This document shows, piece after piece, positions 33,597 through 42,736 of a DNA stretch of 64,000 nucleotides. Below the pieces are notes generated by a model, which was given only the letters and a program-made list of their open reading frames with translations, ran no database searches and was not told where the DNA came from. The first letter of the stretch is position 1. Each line of letters begins with the position of its first letter. This DNA comes from Ilyomonas sp964249755 (lineage in GTDB: Bacteria > Bacteroidota > Bacteroidia > Chitinophagales > Chitinophagaceae). The stretch covers positions 434,001 to 498,000 of the forward strand of contig CAXUDB010000001.1 in the NCBI GenBank assembly GCA_964249755.1, written 5' to 3'. The position numbers and the translations under genes are program-made.

Positions 33597-33662
33597 TATA
33601 GATTATTAATTGTAAATAATCAAAGGTTTCACAAAGGGGCAATCCACAATTAATAATCTATA
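33597..33662. terminator. Inverted repeat between convergent argH and sugar dehydrogenase genes
   Basis: A perfect 17-bp inverted repeat (33597-33613 with 33646-33662, TATAGATTATTAATTGT and its complement) encloses 32 bases. It lies in an 84-base gap between convergent genes. The AT-only stem and long loop make it a weak intrinsic terminator; it could be a diverged repeat element instead. Confidence 0.45.
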
Positions 33663-33678
33663 ATTCATAATCAAAACT

Positions 33679-35004
33679 CTATCCCTTATAGGTTACTCTC
33701 CATATTGTGTTGCCACTATCATCTGCAACTAATAAAGAGCCATCCTGCAGCACTGTTACATTCACAGGTCTGCCATACACTTTGCGATCTTTTTCATCCG
33801 CAATAAAGCCGGTCATAAAATCTTCCGGCTTGCCAGGCACACCATTATTGAAGGGAATAAATACAATCTTATAACCACTCAATGTAGATCGGTTCCACGA
33901 GCCGTGTTCGCCAATAAAAGCGCCGTTCTGATATTTTGCAGGAAAGACATTGCCTGTATAAAAATGTACGCCCAAGGCAGCGCAATGCGGGTCCAACGCC
34001 ACATCAGGCACAATAGCTTTTGCTACCATATCGGGTCGCTGCTTATCTTTCATTCGTGGGTCTTCATGGTTGCCATAATAGCTATACGGCCAGCCATAAA
34101 AGCCGCCTTGTTTTACACTGGTAAAATAATCCGGCACCAACTCATCACCCAGTTCATCACGCTCATTTACCACTGCATATAAATTTCCGGTAGAAGGTTG
34201 TATCGTAATACCGGCGGGGTTTCGCAAGCCACTGGCATACACATGTTCACCACTGCCATCAAGGTTTACTTCCAGTACATCGGCACGGCGGATTTCATTT
34301 TCCATCCCATGCTCCGCCACATTGCTGCCACTGCCCACGGCAATGAATATTTTGCTGTTGTCTTTGTTGGCAATAATATTTCTTGTCCAGTGATTGTTAT
34401 AGCCGCCAGCGGGCAAATCCACTATTTTTTTACCGGGAGCTTTCATAAGATTATCCTCTGCATTATAAGGATAACGCCACAAGCCATCGGTATTGGCTAC
34501 ATAAAAATCATTGCCTATAATCACTACACCATACGGCTGATTAAGCCCGGCGAGATAAACGGAACGCTGGTCGGGAATGCCGTCTTTATTAGTATCCCGA
34601 AGCAGCGTAATCCGGTTTGCACTGGTGCCAAGACGCTGCGATTTCCCTTTGCCGTTGATGTCAACCACCGCCTTCTTTATTCCTTTTACTTCTGTGTTCG
34701 ACTCCACCACAAACACATCGCCGTTTGGCGCCTGATACACATTGCGCGGGTTCACCAGGTCTTTTGCATAAGCGGTTACTGTAAATCCTGCCGGAACAAC
34801 TGGCGTTTTATCCTGTGGCCAGCCAATTACATCACAATAAACGGAAACAGATTTAGTAGCATAAGGTGCTGGTAGATTTAACTTCTGAGATGCAGTAGCA
34901 ACCGTATCGGCTTTGTCTTTATTCTCTTCTTTCTTCTGTTCCTGATTATTGCAGGCGGCACACATCATCAGCATTACAGCAGCCATCATCCAATAATATT
35001 TCAT
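33679..35004 (-). CDS. PQQ-dependent sugar dehydrogenase-like lipoprotein (glucose/sorbosone dehydrogenase family)
   Basis: About 441 residues. An N-terminal lipoprotein signal (MMAAVMLMMCAAC) is followed by a low-complexity charged linker and a six-bladed GSDH propeller: NPRNVYQAPNGDVFVVES, GLNQPYGVVIIGNDFYVANT, ASGLRNPAGITIQP, GEHGSWNRS and the C-terminal DGSLLVADDSGNTIWRV. Soluble relatives oxidise aldoses with PQQ and calcium in the periplasm. No PQQ synthesis genes lie in the window, so the cofactor would have to be taken up or the protein is a non-PQQ relative. The start ATG 35004 gives a clean lipoprotein signal. Confidence 0.85.
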   Translation of the reverse strand: MKYYWMMAAVMLMMCAACNNQEQKKEENKDKADTVATASQKLNLPAPYATKSVSVYCDVIGWPQDKTPVVPAGFTVTAYAKDLVNPRNVYQAPNGDVFVVESNTEVKGIKKAVVDINGKGKSQRLGTSANRITLLRDTNKDGIPDQRSVYLAGLNQPYGVVIIGNDFYVANTDGLWRYPYNAEDNLMKAPGKKIVDLPAGGYNNHWTRNIIANKDNSKIFIAVGSGSNVAEHGMENEIRRADVLEVNLDGSGEHVYASGLRNPAGITIQPSTGNLYAVVNERDELGDELVPDYFTSVKQGGFYGWPYSYYGNHEDPRMKDKQRPDMVAKAIVPDVALDPHCAALGVHFYTGNVFPAKYQNGAFIGEHGSWNRSTLSGYKIVFIPFNNGVPGKPEDFMTGFIADEKDRKVYGRPVNVTVLQDGSLLVADDSGNTIWRVTYKG

Positions 35005-35045
35005 AGTCTCGTTTAAGAGGCTAACCGGCAATTGTAGTGCCATGC

Positions 35046-35120
35046 GTTAATTAGAACAGGAAGGCTGAACCGCAATGCAATTCGGTGTTTTGCACGAGCT
35101 GCTCCGCTACTGTAATAAAG
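35046..35120 (+). promoter_or_regulatory. Cobalamin-riboswitch-like fragment, degenerate
   Basis: The rightward strand holds GTTAAT, then GCAATTCGGTG, then GAGCTGCTCCGCTACTGTAA, in the order and spacing of the 5' half of a B12 riboswitch (the conserved GGAA-CGGTG region followed by a GCTG-CCGC-ACTGTAA box). The 3' half is not recognisable and the genes on both sides run leftward, so it would control nothing nearby. It may be a remnant or a chance match. Confidence 0.3.
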
Positions 35121-35240
35121 TTCATGCTAGAATAAATATGTGATGAATAGCCTTATTGAAAATCGTTACTGAGTAAAAAAAAATGGCAGGCGCAAATAAA
35201 TGTATGTTTTACATTAAAGCGGATATTAGATAATACTGGC

Positions 35241-35939
35241 TTACTTTGTTTTCTTCGATAACGGCAGATTATTATAGAAGAAAATATTGAACTGGTTGCG
35301 GTGCGTGCGTTCCAGCGATTGTGTCATGAAGCCCGTTTCTACCTTAAAGTTTTTATTGATAACATAGCCAATGCCGCCATACAAGCGGTTCCGGTCGAAG
35401 ATGGCGGGCTTTGCGTTTAAGAACACTTCGTCATATGCTGAGAGGTAGAACGTTTTATCACTCATTGTTGCATGGTTTAAAGGAACATTGAACGATAGAA
35501 AATAACGGAACCGCACACGGAAATTGTCAGGCAGAAAACGTTCTTCAACTCTGTAGCGGTGCTGGATAAAAACCCGTTTAAAGTTCTGCCGCGTAATGAA
35601 TTGTTCGTAAATCCGATGCTCGTTGGTGCTTACTGTTTCGTCATCGGAATTGGCTATGTAGTTACGCGATCTTGCATAAGCATAACCGAGCAATACATTG
35701 TTGTTGTTATCCGATAAGTTATAACCAATACCGGTTCTCACCAGAAGCTGTTGCATATCGCCGATGAAATTGTAGTTGCGGTATTGCACTTCGTTCCACC
35801 AATTCCATTTGCTGTTGATTTTTTGATTGCCGAAATAAATGAACCAGTTCCCGATATCGCTTTTCTGTGCCGATGCAGAGCCATTGCCAATAAAAAAACT
35901 AACCAATAAAAACAGAGTACTAAGTGTTTTGTAATTCAT
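35241..35939 (-). CDS. DUF2490 outer-membrane beta-barrel protein
   Basis: About 232 residues with a signal peptide (cleavage near SASAQ) and a DUF2490 body: IGNWFIYFGNQKINSKW, WNEVQYRNYNF, a FIQHRYRVEERF strand and the barrel end RNQFNIFFYNNLPL. The alternating pattern of aromatic and polar residues suggests about ten strands. Function unknown. The frame is open to 36050, but ATG 35939 (MNYKTLSTLFLL) begins the signal peptide. Divergent from the large haem protein at 36216. Confidence 0.85.
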   Translation of the reverse strand: MNYKTLSTLFLLVSFFIGNGSASAQKSDIGNWFIYFGNQKINSKWNWWNEVQYRNYNFIGDMQQLLVRTGIGYNLSDNNNNVLLGYAYARSRNYIANSDDETVSTNEHRIYEQFITRQNFKRVFIQHRYRVEERFLPDNFRVRFRYFLSFNVPLNHATMSDKTFYLSAYDEVFLNAKPAIFDRNRLYGGIGYVINKNFKVETGFMTQSLERTHRNQFNIFFYNNLPLSKKTK

Positions 35940-36215
35940 AAGAGGCGCCATTTGTAGTGTTTTATAGGTTTGATAAAAAGCTTCAGTTGAGCTGGCATTG
36001 TTTATCGCCGCCGGCAAAATAAGACCACTGGCTGAAACATCGCTGCGCAAAACGGAAAAATGTCATCTAATCTTAAGTTGATACACATAAAGCAACAAAG
36101 TGTCTCATCTTACTTATATCGTTTTTGGACACAGGCGATCTGTTGATAGCTGGTATAAAAAACTTCCCTATAAAATGATGGAAGCTTCGATCATTACTTA
36201 TTTTCATGTTATCAA

Positions 36216-39200
36216 ATGCCGTATACTATGAAGACGAACTGCTCTTCTTATCCTCATTATTACTATTTTGTTTTATTCCTCTTGTTCTTTCTTCTTTCGT
36301 GCCGAAATACAACTCACCCAGCCAATACATCATCAGATAAAAATAATAGCCTGACCGATGCACAAAAGCACTTGCCGGAGAATGCATTGAAAGGACTAAC
36401 GGTTGCCAAAGACCTGGAAGTGCACACATTTGCTACAGAGCCGATGCTCAAGAACCCGACCGATATAGATGTGGATGAGCGCGGCCGGGTTTGGGTGAAT
36501 GAAGCTTATAATTATCGGCCTGCCATCAATGGCAATCCGGTAAATGCTTTGGGCGACAGAATTATGATACTGGAAGATACAAACGGCGATGGCAGAGCCG
36601 ATACGGCAAAAGTGTTTTATCAAAGCCCGGATTTAGATGCACCGCTTGGCATTTGCGTGTTGGGCAATAAAGTTATCGTATCACAAAGCCCTTATGTGTG
36701 GATATTTTATGATGACAACGGCGACGATAAAGCCGACCGCAGAGAGATATTATTTCAAGGCATCAGCGGCGAGCAGCACGACCACGGTGTGCACGCATTT
36801 ACGTTTGCTGCTGATGGTAAACTATATTTCAACATGGGCAATGCCGGTGAACAGTTGCGCGATAAAAACAACAAACCGGTGCTTGATCAGGATGGCGATC
36901 CGATAGATAAAAAGAAGTATAAACAAGGTATGGTGTTTCGCTGCGATATAGATGGCTCGCATGTAGAATGCCTGGGGCAGAATTTTCGCAATCCTTATGA
37001 AGTAGCTGTGGATAGTTATGGTACTATGTGGCAAAGCGACAACGATGATGATGGCAACCGCGGCACACGCATCAACTATGTGATGCAATACGGCAATTAT
37101 GGTTATACCGATGAGATGACGGGCGCAGGCTGGCAGGCAAATCGCACCAATGTAGAAGATTCCATTCCCTTAAAGCATTGGCATCTGAATGATCCTGGCG
37201 TAGTGCCGAATTTATTACAAACATTTGCCGGCTCACCTACCGGAATGTTGGTGTATGAAGGCAATCTGTTACCCAAAGAATTTCATGACCAGCTCATTCA
37301 TTGCGATGCCGGAACTAACGTAGTAAGAAGTTACACTGTTGGTAAGAATGGCGCAGGCTACAAAGGGAGCATTATCAATATTTTAAAAGGAGAACGGGAC
37401 CAATGGTTTCGCCCGGCCGATGTGTGTACGGCACCTGATGGTTCTCTCATTGTGGCTGACTGGTACGACCCCGGCGTGGGCGGTCACCAGGCGGGCGACC
37501 AGGTGCGCGGCAGAATCTATCGCGTAGCGCCGTCATCAGCTTCTTCTTACACTATTAAAAAAGAAGATTACAGCACGCCGCAAGGTGCGGTTGCTGCCTT
37601 GCAGAATGCTAACTTATCAGTGCGTTATCACGCGTTCACAGCCTTGCAAAGCATGGGCAGCAGTGCCACGCCAGCATTAGAAAAGTTATGGCAAGATAAA
37701 GCTGCCGACCCGCGTATGCGCGCCCGTGCGTTTTGGGTGTTGGTGAAGATGAAAGGAGCGAATACTTCGCAATACATTAATGAAGCCACGAAAGACAATA
37801 ACCCAGATTTGCGCATTACAGGCTTACGTGCAGCGACCGAGTTAAAGAGTAATGTAACTGGCGTTATAACTGCGCTCCAAAACGATCCCGATGCAGGAGT
37901 TAGACGCGAATGTGCACTGGCTCTGCATCACAACCATTCACCCGAAGCAGCGGCTTTATGGGCTTCGCTCGCTTCGCAGTACGATGGCAAAGACCGCTGG
38001 TATTTAGAGGCGTTGGGCATTGGCGCAGATAAGCAATGGGATGCGTTTTTTACCGCTTATTTATCTAAAGTAAACGACCCGTTGTCTTCTTCTGCTTCGC
38101 GTGATATCGTATGGCGTGCAAGAACCCCCAAAGCGTTGCCTTATCTAAGCCAGTTGGCTTTGGATAATAATATTGCCATACACGACCGGTTGAAATATTT
38201 CCGTGCCTTTGATTTTACCAGTGACCCTCTAAAAGAAAAGATTTTATTGTCTATGCTGCCGAATCATACTGCTGACAGTGTAGGAGTAAACAAGCTTGTG
38301 CTTCATGCACTAAATAGCAAGTCGGTGGCGCATTCGCCGGTGGCGCAAAAAGTATTAACTAATGTGTTGCAATCGGTGAATGGCACTGATGAATACATCG
38401 AGTTGGTAAATCGCTATGAAGTGAGTTCACAGAACCCCAACCTTTTGCAGTTAGCCATGAACAGACAGGAGAATAATGTGGGTAAGAACGCGGCTGGTTT
38501 GTTGTTGCAACTTCACGGTGATGTGCTTGCCTGGAACATCATCAATGGAAAAGATACAACGCAGCAGACCGCTTTATTAAATGCTCTGGCAGGCGTTGGC
38601 AGCAAAGAGTCAGTGGATATGTTGCAGCGTATCGCTTTATCTAACAAGTACCCGATGTCACTGCGTAAGAGTGCTGCCCATAAAATCGGCAATAGCTGGA
38701 GTGGCGAAGACCGTGTGCTCCAGCTATTAAAAGCAAAGAAAGTTCCTGCTGAGTTAATATCTGATGTAGTCGCCAGTGTGGATGGTGCATGGCGTGGTTC
38801 GGTGCGCAGCGAAGCAGCTATGTATCTGCCCGACCATGGCGCTGCTAAAAATGCGAAACCCGCACCCACAATGAAAGAGTTAGCCACCCTGAAACCAAAC
38901 GCTGATGCCGGCTCTAAGGTATTTGTCAGTACCTGTGGTGTTTGCCATCAGGTAAATAATACCGGCAACGATTTTGGTCCGAAACTATCTGAGATTGGCA
39001 GCAAATTGCCCAAAGAAGGTTTACTCGATGCCATTGAACATCCTTCTGCCGGCATTAGTTATGGCTACGAAGGATGGAATATCAAAATGAAGGACGGCTC
39101 TACATTATCCGGCATTTTAGCCAGCAAAACCGAAACGGATATCGACTTAAAAATGCCCGGCGGCAACCGCAAGCTCATCAAAACCGCAGATGTATTGGCG

Positions 39201-39305
39201 ATGACCGAAATGAAGGAAAGTATGATGCCGGAAGGTTTATATCAAAGCTTGTCGCAGCAGGATTTGGCGAATCTGTTAGATTATTTGGAAGGGTTAAAGA
39301 AGTAG
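36216..39305 (+). CDS. Large haem c-binding beta-propeller/HEAT lipoprotein (PVC-type CxxCH dehydrogenase-like)
   Basis: A 1029-residue lipoprotein with a hydrophobic signal ending at FFLLSC. Residues about 55-440 form a GSDH-like propeller (ILEDTNGDGRADTAKVF, ADGKLYFNMGNAG, QNFRNPYEVAVDSYG, WFRPADVCTAPDGSLIVADW). Residues about 450-880 look like HEAT repeats (GAVAALQNANLSVRYHAF, DPDAGVRRECALAL). A cytochrome c domain at the C-terminus has haem site C907-x-x-C910-H911 (CGVCH) and a likely axial methionine near MTEMKESMMPEG. The architecture is widespread in Planctomycetes, Verrucomicrobia and Bacteroidota and is presumed to oxidise a carbohydrate in the periplasm, passing electrons to haem. 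ATG 36228 is an equally good start. Confidence 0.88.
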   Translation: MPYTMKTNCSSYPHYYYFVLFLLFFLLSCRNTTHPANTSSDKNNSLTDAQKHLPENALKGLTVAKDLEVHTFATEPMLKNPTDIDVDERGRVWVNEAYNYRPAINGNPVNALGDRIMILEDTNGDGRADTAKVFYQSPDLDAPLGICVLGNKVIVSQSPYVWIFYDDNGDDKADRREILFQGISGEQHDHGVHAFTFAADGKLYFNMGNAGEQLRDKNNKPVLDQDGDPIDKKKYKQGMVFRCDIDGSHVECLGQNFRNPYEVAVDSYGTMWQSDNDDDGNRGTRINYVMQYGNYGYTDEMTGAGWQANRTNVEDSIPLKHWHLNDPGVVPNLLQTFAGSPTGMLVYEGNLLPKEFHDQLIHCDAGTNVVRSYTVGKNGAGYKGSIINILKGERDQWFRPADVCTAPDGSLIVADWYDPGVGGHQAGDQVRGRIYRVAPSSASSYTIKKEDYSTPQGAVAALQNANLSVRYHAFTALQSMGSSATPALEKLWQDKAADPRMRARAFWVLVKMKGANTSQYINEATKDNNPDLRITGLRAATELKSNVTGVITALQNDPDAGVRRECALALHHNHSPEAAALWASLASQYDGKDRWYLEALGIGADKQWDAFFTAYLSKVNDPLSSSASRDIVWRARTPKALPYLSQLALDNNIAIHDRLKYFRAFDFTSDPLKEKILLSMLPNHTADSVGVNKLVLHALNSKSVAHSPVAQKVLTNVLQSVNGTDEYIELVNRYEVSSQNPNLLQLAMNRQENNVGKNAAGLLLQLHGDVLAWNIINGKDTTQQTALLNALAGVGSKESVDMLQRIALSNKYPMSLRKSAAHKIGNSWSGEDRVLQLLKAKKVPAELISDVVASVDGAWRGSVRSEAAMYLPDHGAAKNAKPAPTMKELATLKPNADAGSKVFVSTCGVCHQVNNTGNDFGPKLSEIGSKLPKEGLLDAIEHPSAGISYGYEGWNIKMKDGSTLSGILASKTETDIDLKMPGGNRKLIKTADVLAMTEMKESMMPEGLYQSLSQQDLANLLDYLEGLKK

Positions 39306-39324
39306 TAAAATACAATCGTAAACA

Positions 39325-39356
39325 AAACAGCCGCAGAACTTTTTCTGCGGCTGTTT
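39325..39356. terminator. Bidirectional terminator between convergent genes
   Basis: A perfect 14-bp stem, AAACAGCCGCAGAA with its complement, closes a four-base loop. A-rich on the left and T-rich on the right, it works for both the haem protein gene and the FKBP gene, whose ends are 79 bases apart. Confidence 0.88.
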
Positions 39357-39384
39357 GCTTGTATCTTATTACGTGTATTCTCTT

Positions 39385-40392
39385 TTACTTCTGGGCAGGC
39401 GGTGCGCTTTGCTGCTGTTGCTGACGTTGTTGCTGCATCTGCTGCTGAAGTTGTTGCATTTGTTCGGGAGTAAGACCATTCATGCCATTGCCACTCATGC
39501 CCTGCGGCTGCGCCGGCGTATCTTTTACGTCTTTAATTTCAACATCAAAAATCAGGGTAGCATTCGGCGGAATTTCGCCATCGCCACGCGCACCATAGCC
39601 TAACGAAGAAGGTACATAAATTTTGCCTTTCGCACCTTTATGGAAGTAAGGCAGCGCTTCTTCCCAGCCAGGTATCACCCTGCCTGTACCCACCGGTACT
39701 TCAATCGGGTCGGTGTGATGTTTGGAAGAATCCATGTTGGTATCGAATACTTTGCCGCCATCCTGCAGGTAACCTTTGTACATAATTACCGCTGTTTTGC
39801 CGGAATCAATTTTTACCGCCGGATCGCCGGGTTCGTCTATCTGTACAAAAGCGCCGTTCTTTGTTTTCTGCGCTTTAATGCCTTTTTTAGTGATGTAATC
39901 CTGCAACGCAGCTGTTTCCTTTGTTTTTAAAGCGGCAGTTTCAGCATCATAATCGGCTTTAATCATGTCTTCCTTCGCAAACGTTTTCAACACGGTAAAA
40001 TGACCTTTGATCATACCGTTACGGGTAAACATAGTATTGTAGTCCGGAATAAGACCGCGCTTCTTCAACGTATCGATACTGATGCTGAACTCAACGCTGT
40101 CGCCCACTTTGCATTTGGGCATCACTTCCATAAAAGAATACGCTACCTGCGCACCGGTATCTACCCTGCCATAGCCCGGAAACTTACCATAGGTGGTATT
40201 CAGCAGAGAATCTTTCGGCATGAGCCTCAACTCGATGTTGAACTTTATAAACTCGCCTACTTTCACGGGTGCGCCGCCTTTGCTCGATACAATTCTGTAA
40301 ACAAGACCTGACGGCGTTTTATCATAATTCGCTTTGCAAGCTACGGTGGACAGCAGGGCAACAGAGGCCACTGCAAAAAGAAGATGTTTCAT
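39385..40392 (-). CDS. FKBP-type peptidyl-prolyl isomerase, lipoprotein
   Basis: A 335-residue protein with a lipoprotein signal (ALLSTVAC). Residues about 30-140 resemble a degenerate FKBP fold (VKVGEFIKFNIELRLMPKDS, KCKVGDSVEFSISIDTL). Residues about 180-290 are a canonical FKBP domain (VIMYKGYLQDGGKVFDTN, VIPGWEEALPYFHKGAKGKIYVPSSLGYG, LIFDVEIKDV). The C-terminal 45 residues are almost all Gln, Met, Pro and Asn, a low-complexity tail of unknown use. Probably periplasmic and membrane-anchored, assisting protein folding. Downstream of the NrnA-like gene by 12 bases on the same strand. Confidence 0.92.
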   Translation of the reverse strand: MKHLLFAVASVALLSTVACKANYDKTPSGLVYRIVSSKGGAPVKVGEFIKFNIELRLMPKDSLLNTTYGKFPGYGRVDTGAQVAYSFMEVMPKCKVGDSVEFSISIDTLKKRGLIPDYNTMFTRNGMIKGHFTVLKTFAKEDMIKADYDAETAALKTKETAALQDYITKKGIKAQKTKNGAFVQIDEPGDPAVKIDSGKTAVIMYKGYLQDGGKVFDTNMDSSKHHTDPIEVPVGTGRVIPGWEEALPYFHKGAKGKIYVPSSLGYGARGDGEIPPNATLIFDVEIKDVKDTPAQPQGMSGNGMNGLTPEQMQQLQQQMQQQRQQQQQSAPPAQK

Positions 40393-40403
40393 TGCTGTTT
40401 GTG

Positions 40404-41411
40404 TTATTGTAATTGCGCTTCGTATTCCTGAAGCACGGATTTAAATTTTTCTACATTGTTCTGCAACGTGTCGCTGCTTCTGCCGCCGGCTGCATTCTTG
40501 TGCCCGCCACCTTCAAAATGCAGGCGTGCAAACTGGTTCACATCAAAATCGCCTTTGCTGCGGAAACTCCAGCGGCGTTCTTCCTCGCGGTCTATCAGCA
40601 GCGCGCCCAGCTTGATGCCTTCAATGGAAAGCAGGTAGTTTACCAAACCTTCTGTATCGCCGGTCCTAATATCGAACGCTTTTAAATCGCTTTTGGGTAT
40701 CGCCATCATCGCGGTGTTGTATTCGTACAATACATCCAGCCGGTTCAATAACGCATTACCAATAAAGCGAAGCCGGTTCTCCAGAAAGTTATCAAACACA
40801 TGTTCGTGAATAAGTGTATGATTAAGCCCCAGCTCTTTACAATGCGCTACCATCTTATGCACCGAAGCCGTGGTGGATGGAAAGCGGAACGAGCCGGTAT
40901 CCGTCATCACGCCCGTGTACAGGCAAGAGGCAACATCAAGATTGAGGTTTGCCGTGTGACCGGATTCGATGATAAAATCATACACCATCTCGCTTGTTGA
41001 GCTTTTATAAGGATTGGAGATGCCATGCGTAAACTGGCTTTCTTCCGGCCATTCGTGATGGTCTATCAACACCTTGGTAGCGCTGCTTTGCAGCAGCACA
41101 GGCTCTAAATGTTTGGTGCGGTGCATGATATTAAAGTCAAGGCAAACAATCACATCGGCATCGGCTATGATGGCGGTTGCTTTATCGCGGTACATTTCAA
41201 AATCAATCACCTTATTACAACCTGGCATCCATTTTAAAAAATCAGCCCAGTTGGTAGGAGAGATTACAGTTACGGTATGCCCCAGCTGAACCAGGAAATG
41301 ATACATGCCCAGAGCTGAACCCATGGCATCGCCGTCGGGCTTCTGGTGCATGGTTACAACGACCTTCTGCGGTTGATTGAGTTGAGGATAAAACGCCGTG
41401 ATTGGTTGCAT
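40404..41411 (-). CDS. DHH-family phosphoesterase, NrnA-like oligoribonuclease/pAp phosphatase
   Basis: About 335 residues. DHH motifs are clear: MHQKPDGDAMGSALG, VCLDFN, LIDHHEWPEE and TGVMTDTGSFRF, with the DHHA1 substrate motif GGGHKNAAGG near the C-terminus. NrnA relatives degrade nanoRNAs and dephosphorylate pAp in the cytoplasm. A longer frame opens at 41570, but that N-terminus is not family-like and runs through repeat sequence; ATG 41411 (MQPITAFYPQLNQPQK) is chosen. Shares its upstream region, which contains a long inverted repeat, with the divergent ABC exporter. Confidence 0.92.
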   Translation of the reverse strand: MQPITAFYPQLNQPQKVVVTMHQKPDGDAMGSALGMYHFLVQLGHTVTVISPTNWADFLKWMPGCNKVIDFEMYRDKATAIIADADVIVCLDFNIMHRTKHLEPVLLQSSATKVLIDHHEWPEESQFTHGISNPYKSSTSEMVYDFIIESGHTANLNLDVASCLYTGVMTDTGSFRFPSTTASVHKMVAHCKELGLNHTLIHEHVFDNFLENRLRFIGNALLNRLDVLYEYNTAMMAIPKSDLKAFDIRTGDTEGLVNYLLSIEGIKLGALLIDREEERRWSFRSKGDFDVNQFARLHFEGGGHKNAAGGRSSDTLQNNVEKFKSVLQEYEAQLQ

Positions 41412-41480
41412 AGAAACGGCGGCAAAATTGCGAGTTTGAGGGCAGACGCTCAAATAATGTTTCGTTATAAGATAGGGAAG

Positions 41481-41697
41481 ATATAGAACACTGATTAACA
41501 CGGACTGCGTGCACGGATGAGAAAGGATTATCTGAGCTGGGATTATCCGGATGAATAAATAGGACAGCACGGCATTGAACAGTCGTTATTATCCAATAGA
41601 ATGTACGCATACTTTACTCTAATCTTCAATCTTACCTATTGAATATTAAATCCTTTCTTATCCGTGCACGCAGTCCGTGTTAATTCGTGTTCTATAT
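41481..41697. repeat. Long imperfect inverted repeat between divergent genes (MITE-like)
   Basis: Left arm 41481-41530 and right arm 41647-41697 are reverse complements over about 50 bases with roughly four differences; the shared core includes CGGACTGCGTGCACGGAT. The 116-base centre has no gene. It fills most of the 370-base gap between the NrnA-like gene and the ABC transporter, so their promoters must lie within or beside it. I recognise the core as common in Bacteroidota intergenic DNA. No transposase is present. Confidence 0.8.
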
Positions 41698-41780
41698 TTC
41701 ATTCGCGTTCCATCCATCACAATCATCTCCTGTATTCTCCCCAAAACCCTGCTATATTTGACCCACGAAAACGTTGTACT

Positions 41781-42716
41781 ATGACGATTCTTCAATTGGA
41801 TAACCTGAAAAAATATTATTCCACGCAAAAGGCGGTTGACGATATCAGCTTCAGCATAGAGCAGGGAAGCATCTTTGGTTTATTGGGCCCGAACGGCGCC
41901 GGCAAAACCACACTGCTGCGCATGATTACGGGTATCTTTTATCCTGATGAAGGCACGATAACTTTTGATGGAAGACGCTTTGACCCGGCGAATGACATTG
42001 TAAAGATTGGCTACATGCCCGAAGAGCGCGGCTTATATAAAAAAATGAAAATCGGCGAGCAGGCATTGTACCTGGCACAGCTTAAAGGCCTGAGCAAAAG
42101 CGATGCAATGCAGAAAATAAAATACTGGTTTGAAAAACTGGAAATGCAAAGCTGGTGGAACAAGAAAACCGAAGACCTTAGCAAAGGCATGAGCCAGAAG
42201 CTGCAGTTTGTAACCACCGTTTTGCATCAGCCGAAACTGATTATTCTGGATGAGCCATTCAGTGGTTTAGATCCATTAAATGCAAGCCTTATTAAAGACG
42301 AAATTTTCAACCTTGCCAAACAGGGCAGCACCGTTATTTTCAGCACGCACCGTATGGAGCAGGTAGAGGAAATCTGCGACCATATTGTGCTGGTGAACTT
42401 GGGGCGTAAAGTGCTGGACGGAACGGTGAAAGGCATCAAGCAACAGTTTAAAGAAAACCTGTTCAGCATCAACCTGACTACTATGCCCGCAACCCTTGTG
42501 AGCGCTGCGTTTGAAGTGGTGCATCAAAATGAAAACCGCCTTACTGTGAAGATCAATGAAGGCTATAAAAGCAACGATGTGTTGCAACACTTTATTCAGC
42601 ACGGCAGCCTCATCGAATCGTTCAACGAAATACTGCCTTCGCTCAACGAAATTTTTATCCGTGAAGTAGAAGGCAGCGGTGCCATTACACGTTCTTTTCA
42701 AACTGTTTCTAATTAA
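41781..42716 (+). CDS. ABC transporter ATP-binding protein (NatA-type exporter)
   Basis: About 311 residues. All ATPase motifs are present: Walker A GPNGAGKTTLL, signature LSKGMSQK, Walker B LIILDEPFSGLDP and switch histidine STHRMEQ. The C-terminal 90 residues form the extension found in Na+/drug-exporting ABC-2 systems. Start chosen at ATG 41781 (MTILQLDNLKK); the longer frame reads into repeat sequence. The permease gene follows after 20 bases. Confidence 0.95.
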   Translation: MTILQLDNLKKYYSTQKAVDDISFSIEQGSIFGLLGPNGAGKTTLLRMITGIFYPDEGTITFDGRRFDPANDIVKIGYMPEERGLYKKMKIGEQALYLAQLKGLSKSDAMQKIKYWFEKLEMQSWWNKKTEDLSKGMSQKLQFVTTVLHQPKLIILDEPFSGLDPLNASLIKDEIFNLAKQGSTVIFSTHRMEQVEEICDHIVLVNLGRKVLDGTVKGIKQQFKENLFSINLTTMPATLVSAAFEVVHQNENRLTVKINEGYKSNDVLQHFIQHGSLIESFNEILPSLNEIFIREVEGSGAITRSFQTVSN

Positions 42717-42736
42717 TTACTGCTTTAACTGATGTT

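Noticed and set aside
33597..33662. Possibility that the AT-rich inverted repeat after argH is an empty or decayed IVS site.
   Set aside because: The arms do not match those of the argC-argD cassette and no ORF remnant lies inside; kept only as a weak terminator.
34198..34875. 225-codon rightward frame within the sugar dehydrogenase gene.
   Set aside because: Antisense shadow of a well-supported lipoprotein gene.
36226..39305. Possible frameshift or gene merger in the 1029-residue haem protein.
   Set aside because: Propeller, HEAT and cytochrome c order is a known architecture of this family, and the frame is continuous with normal composition.
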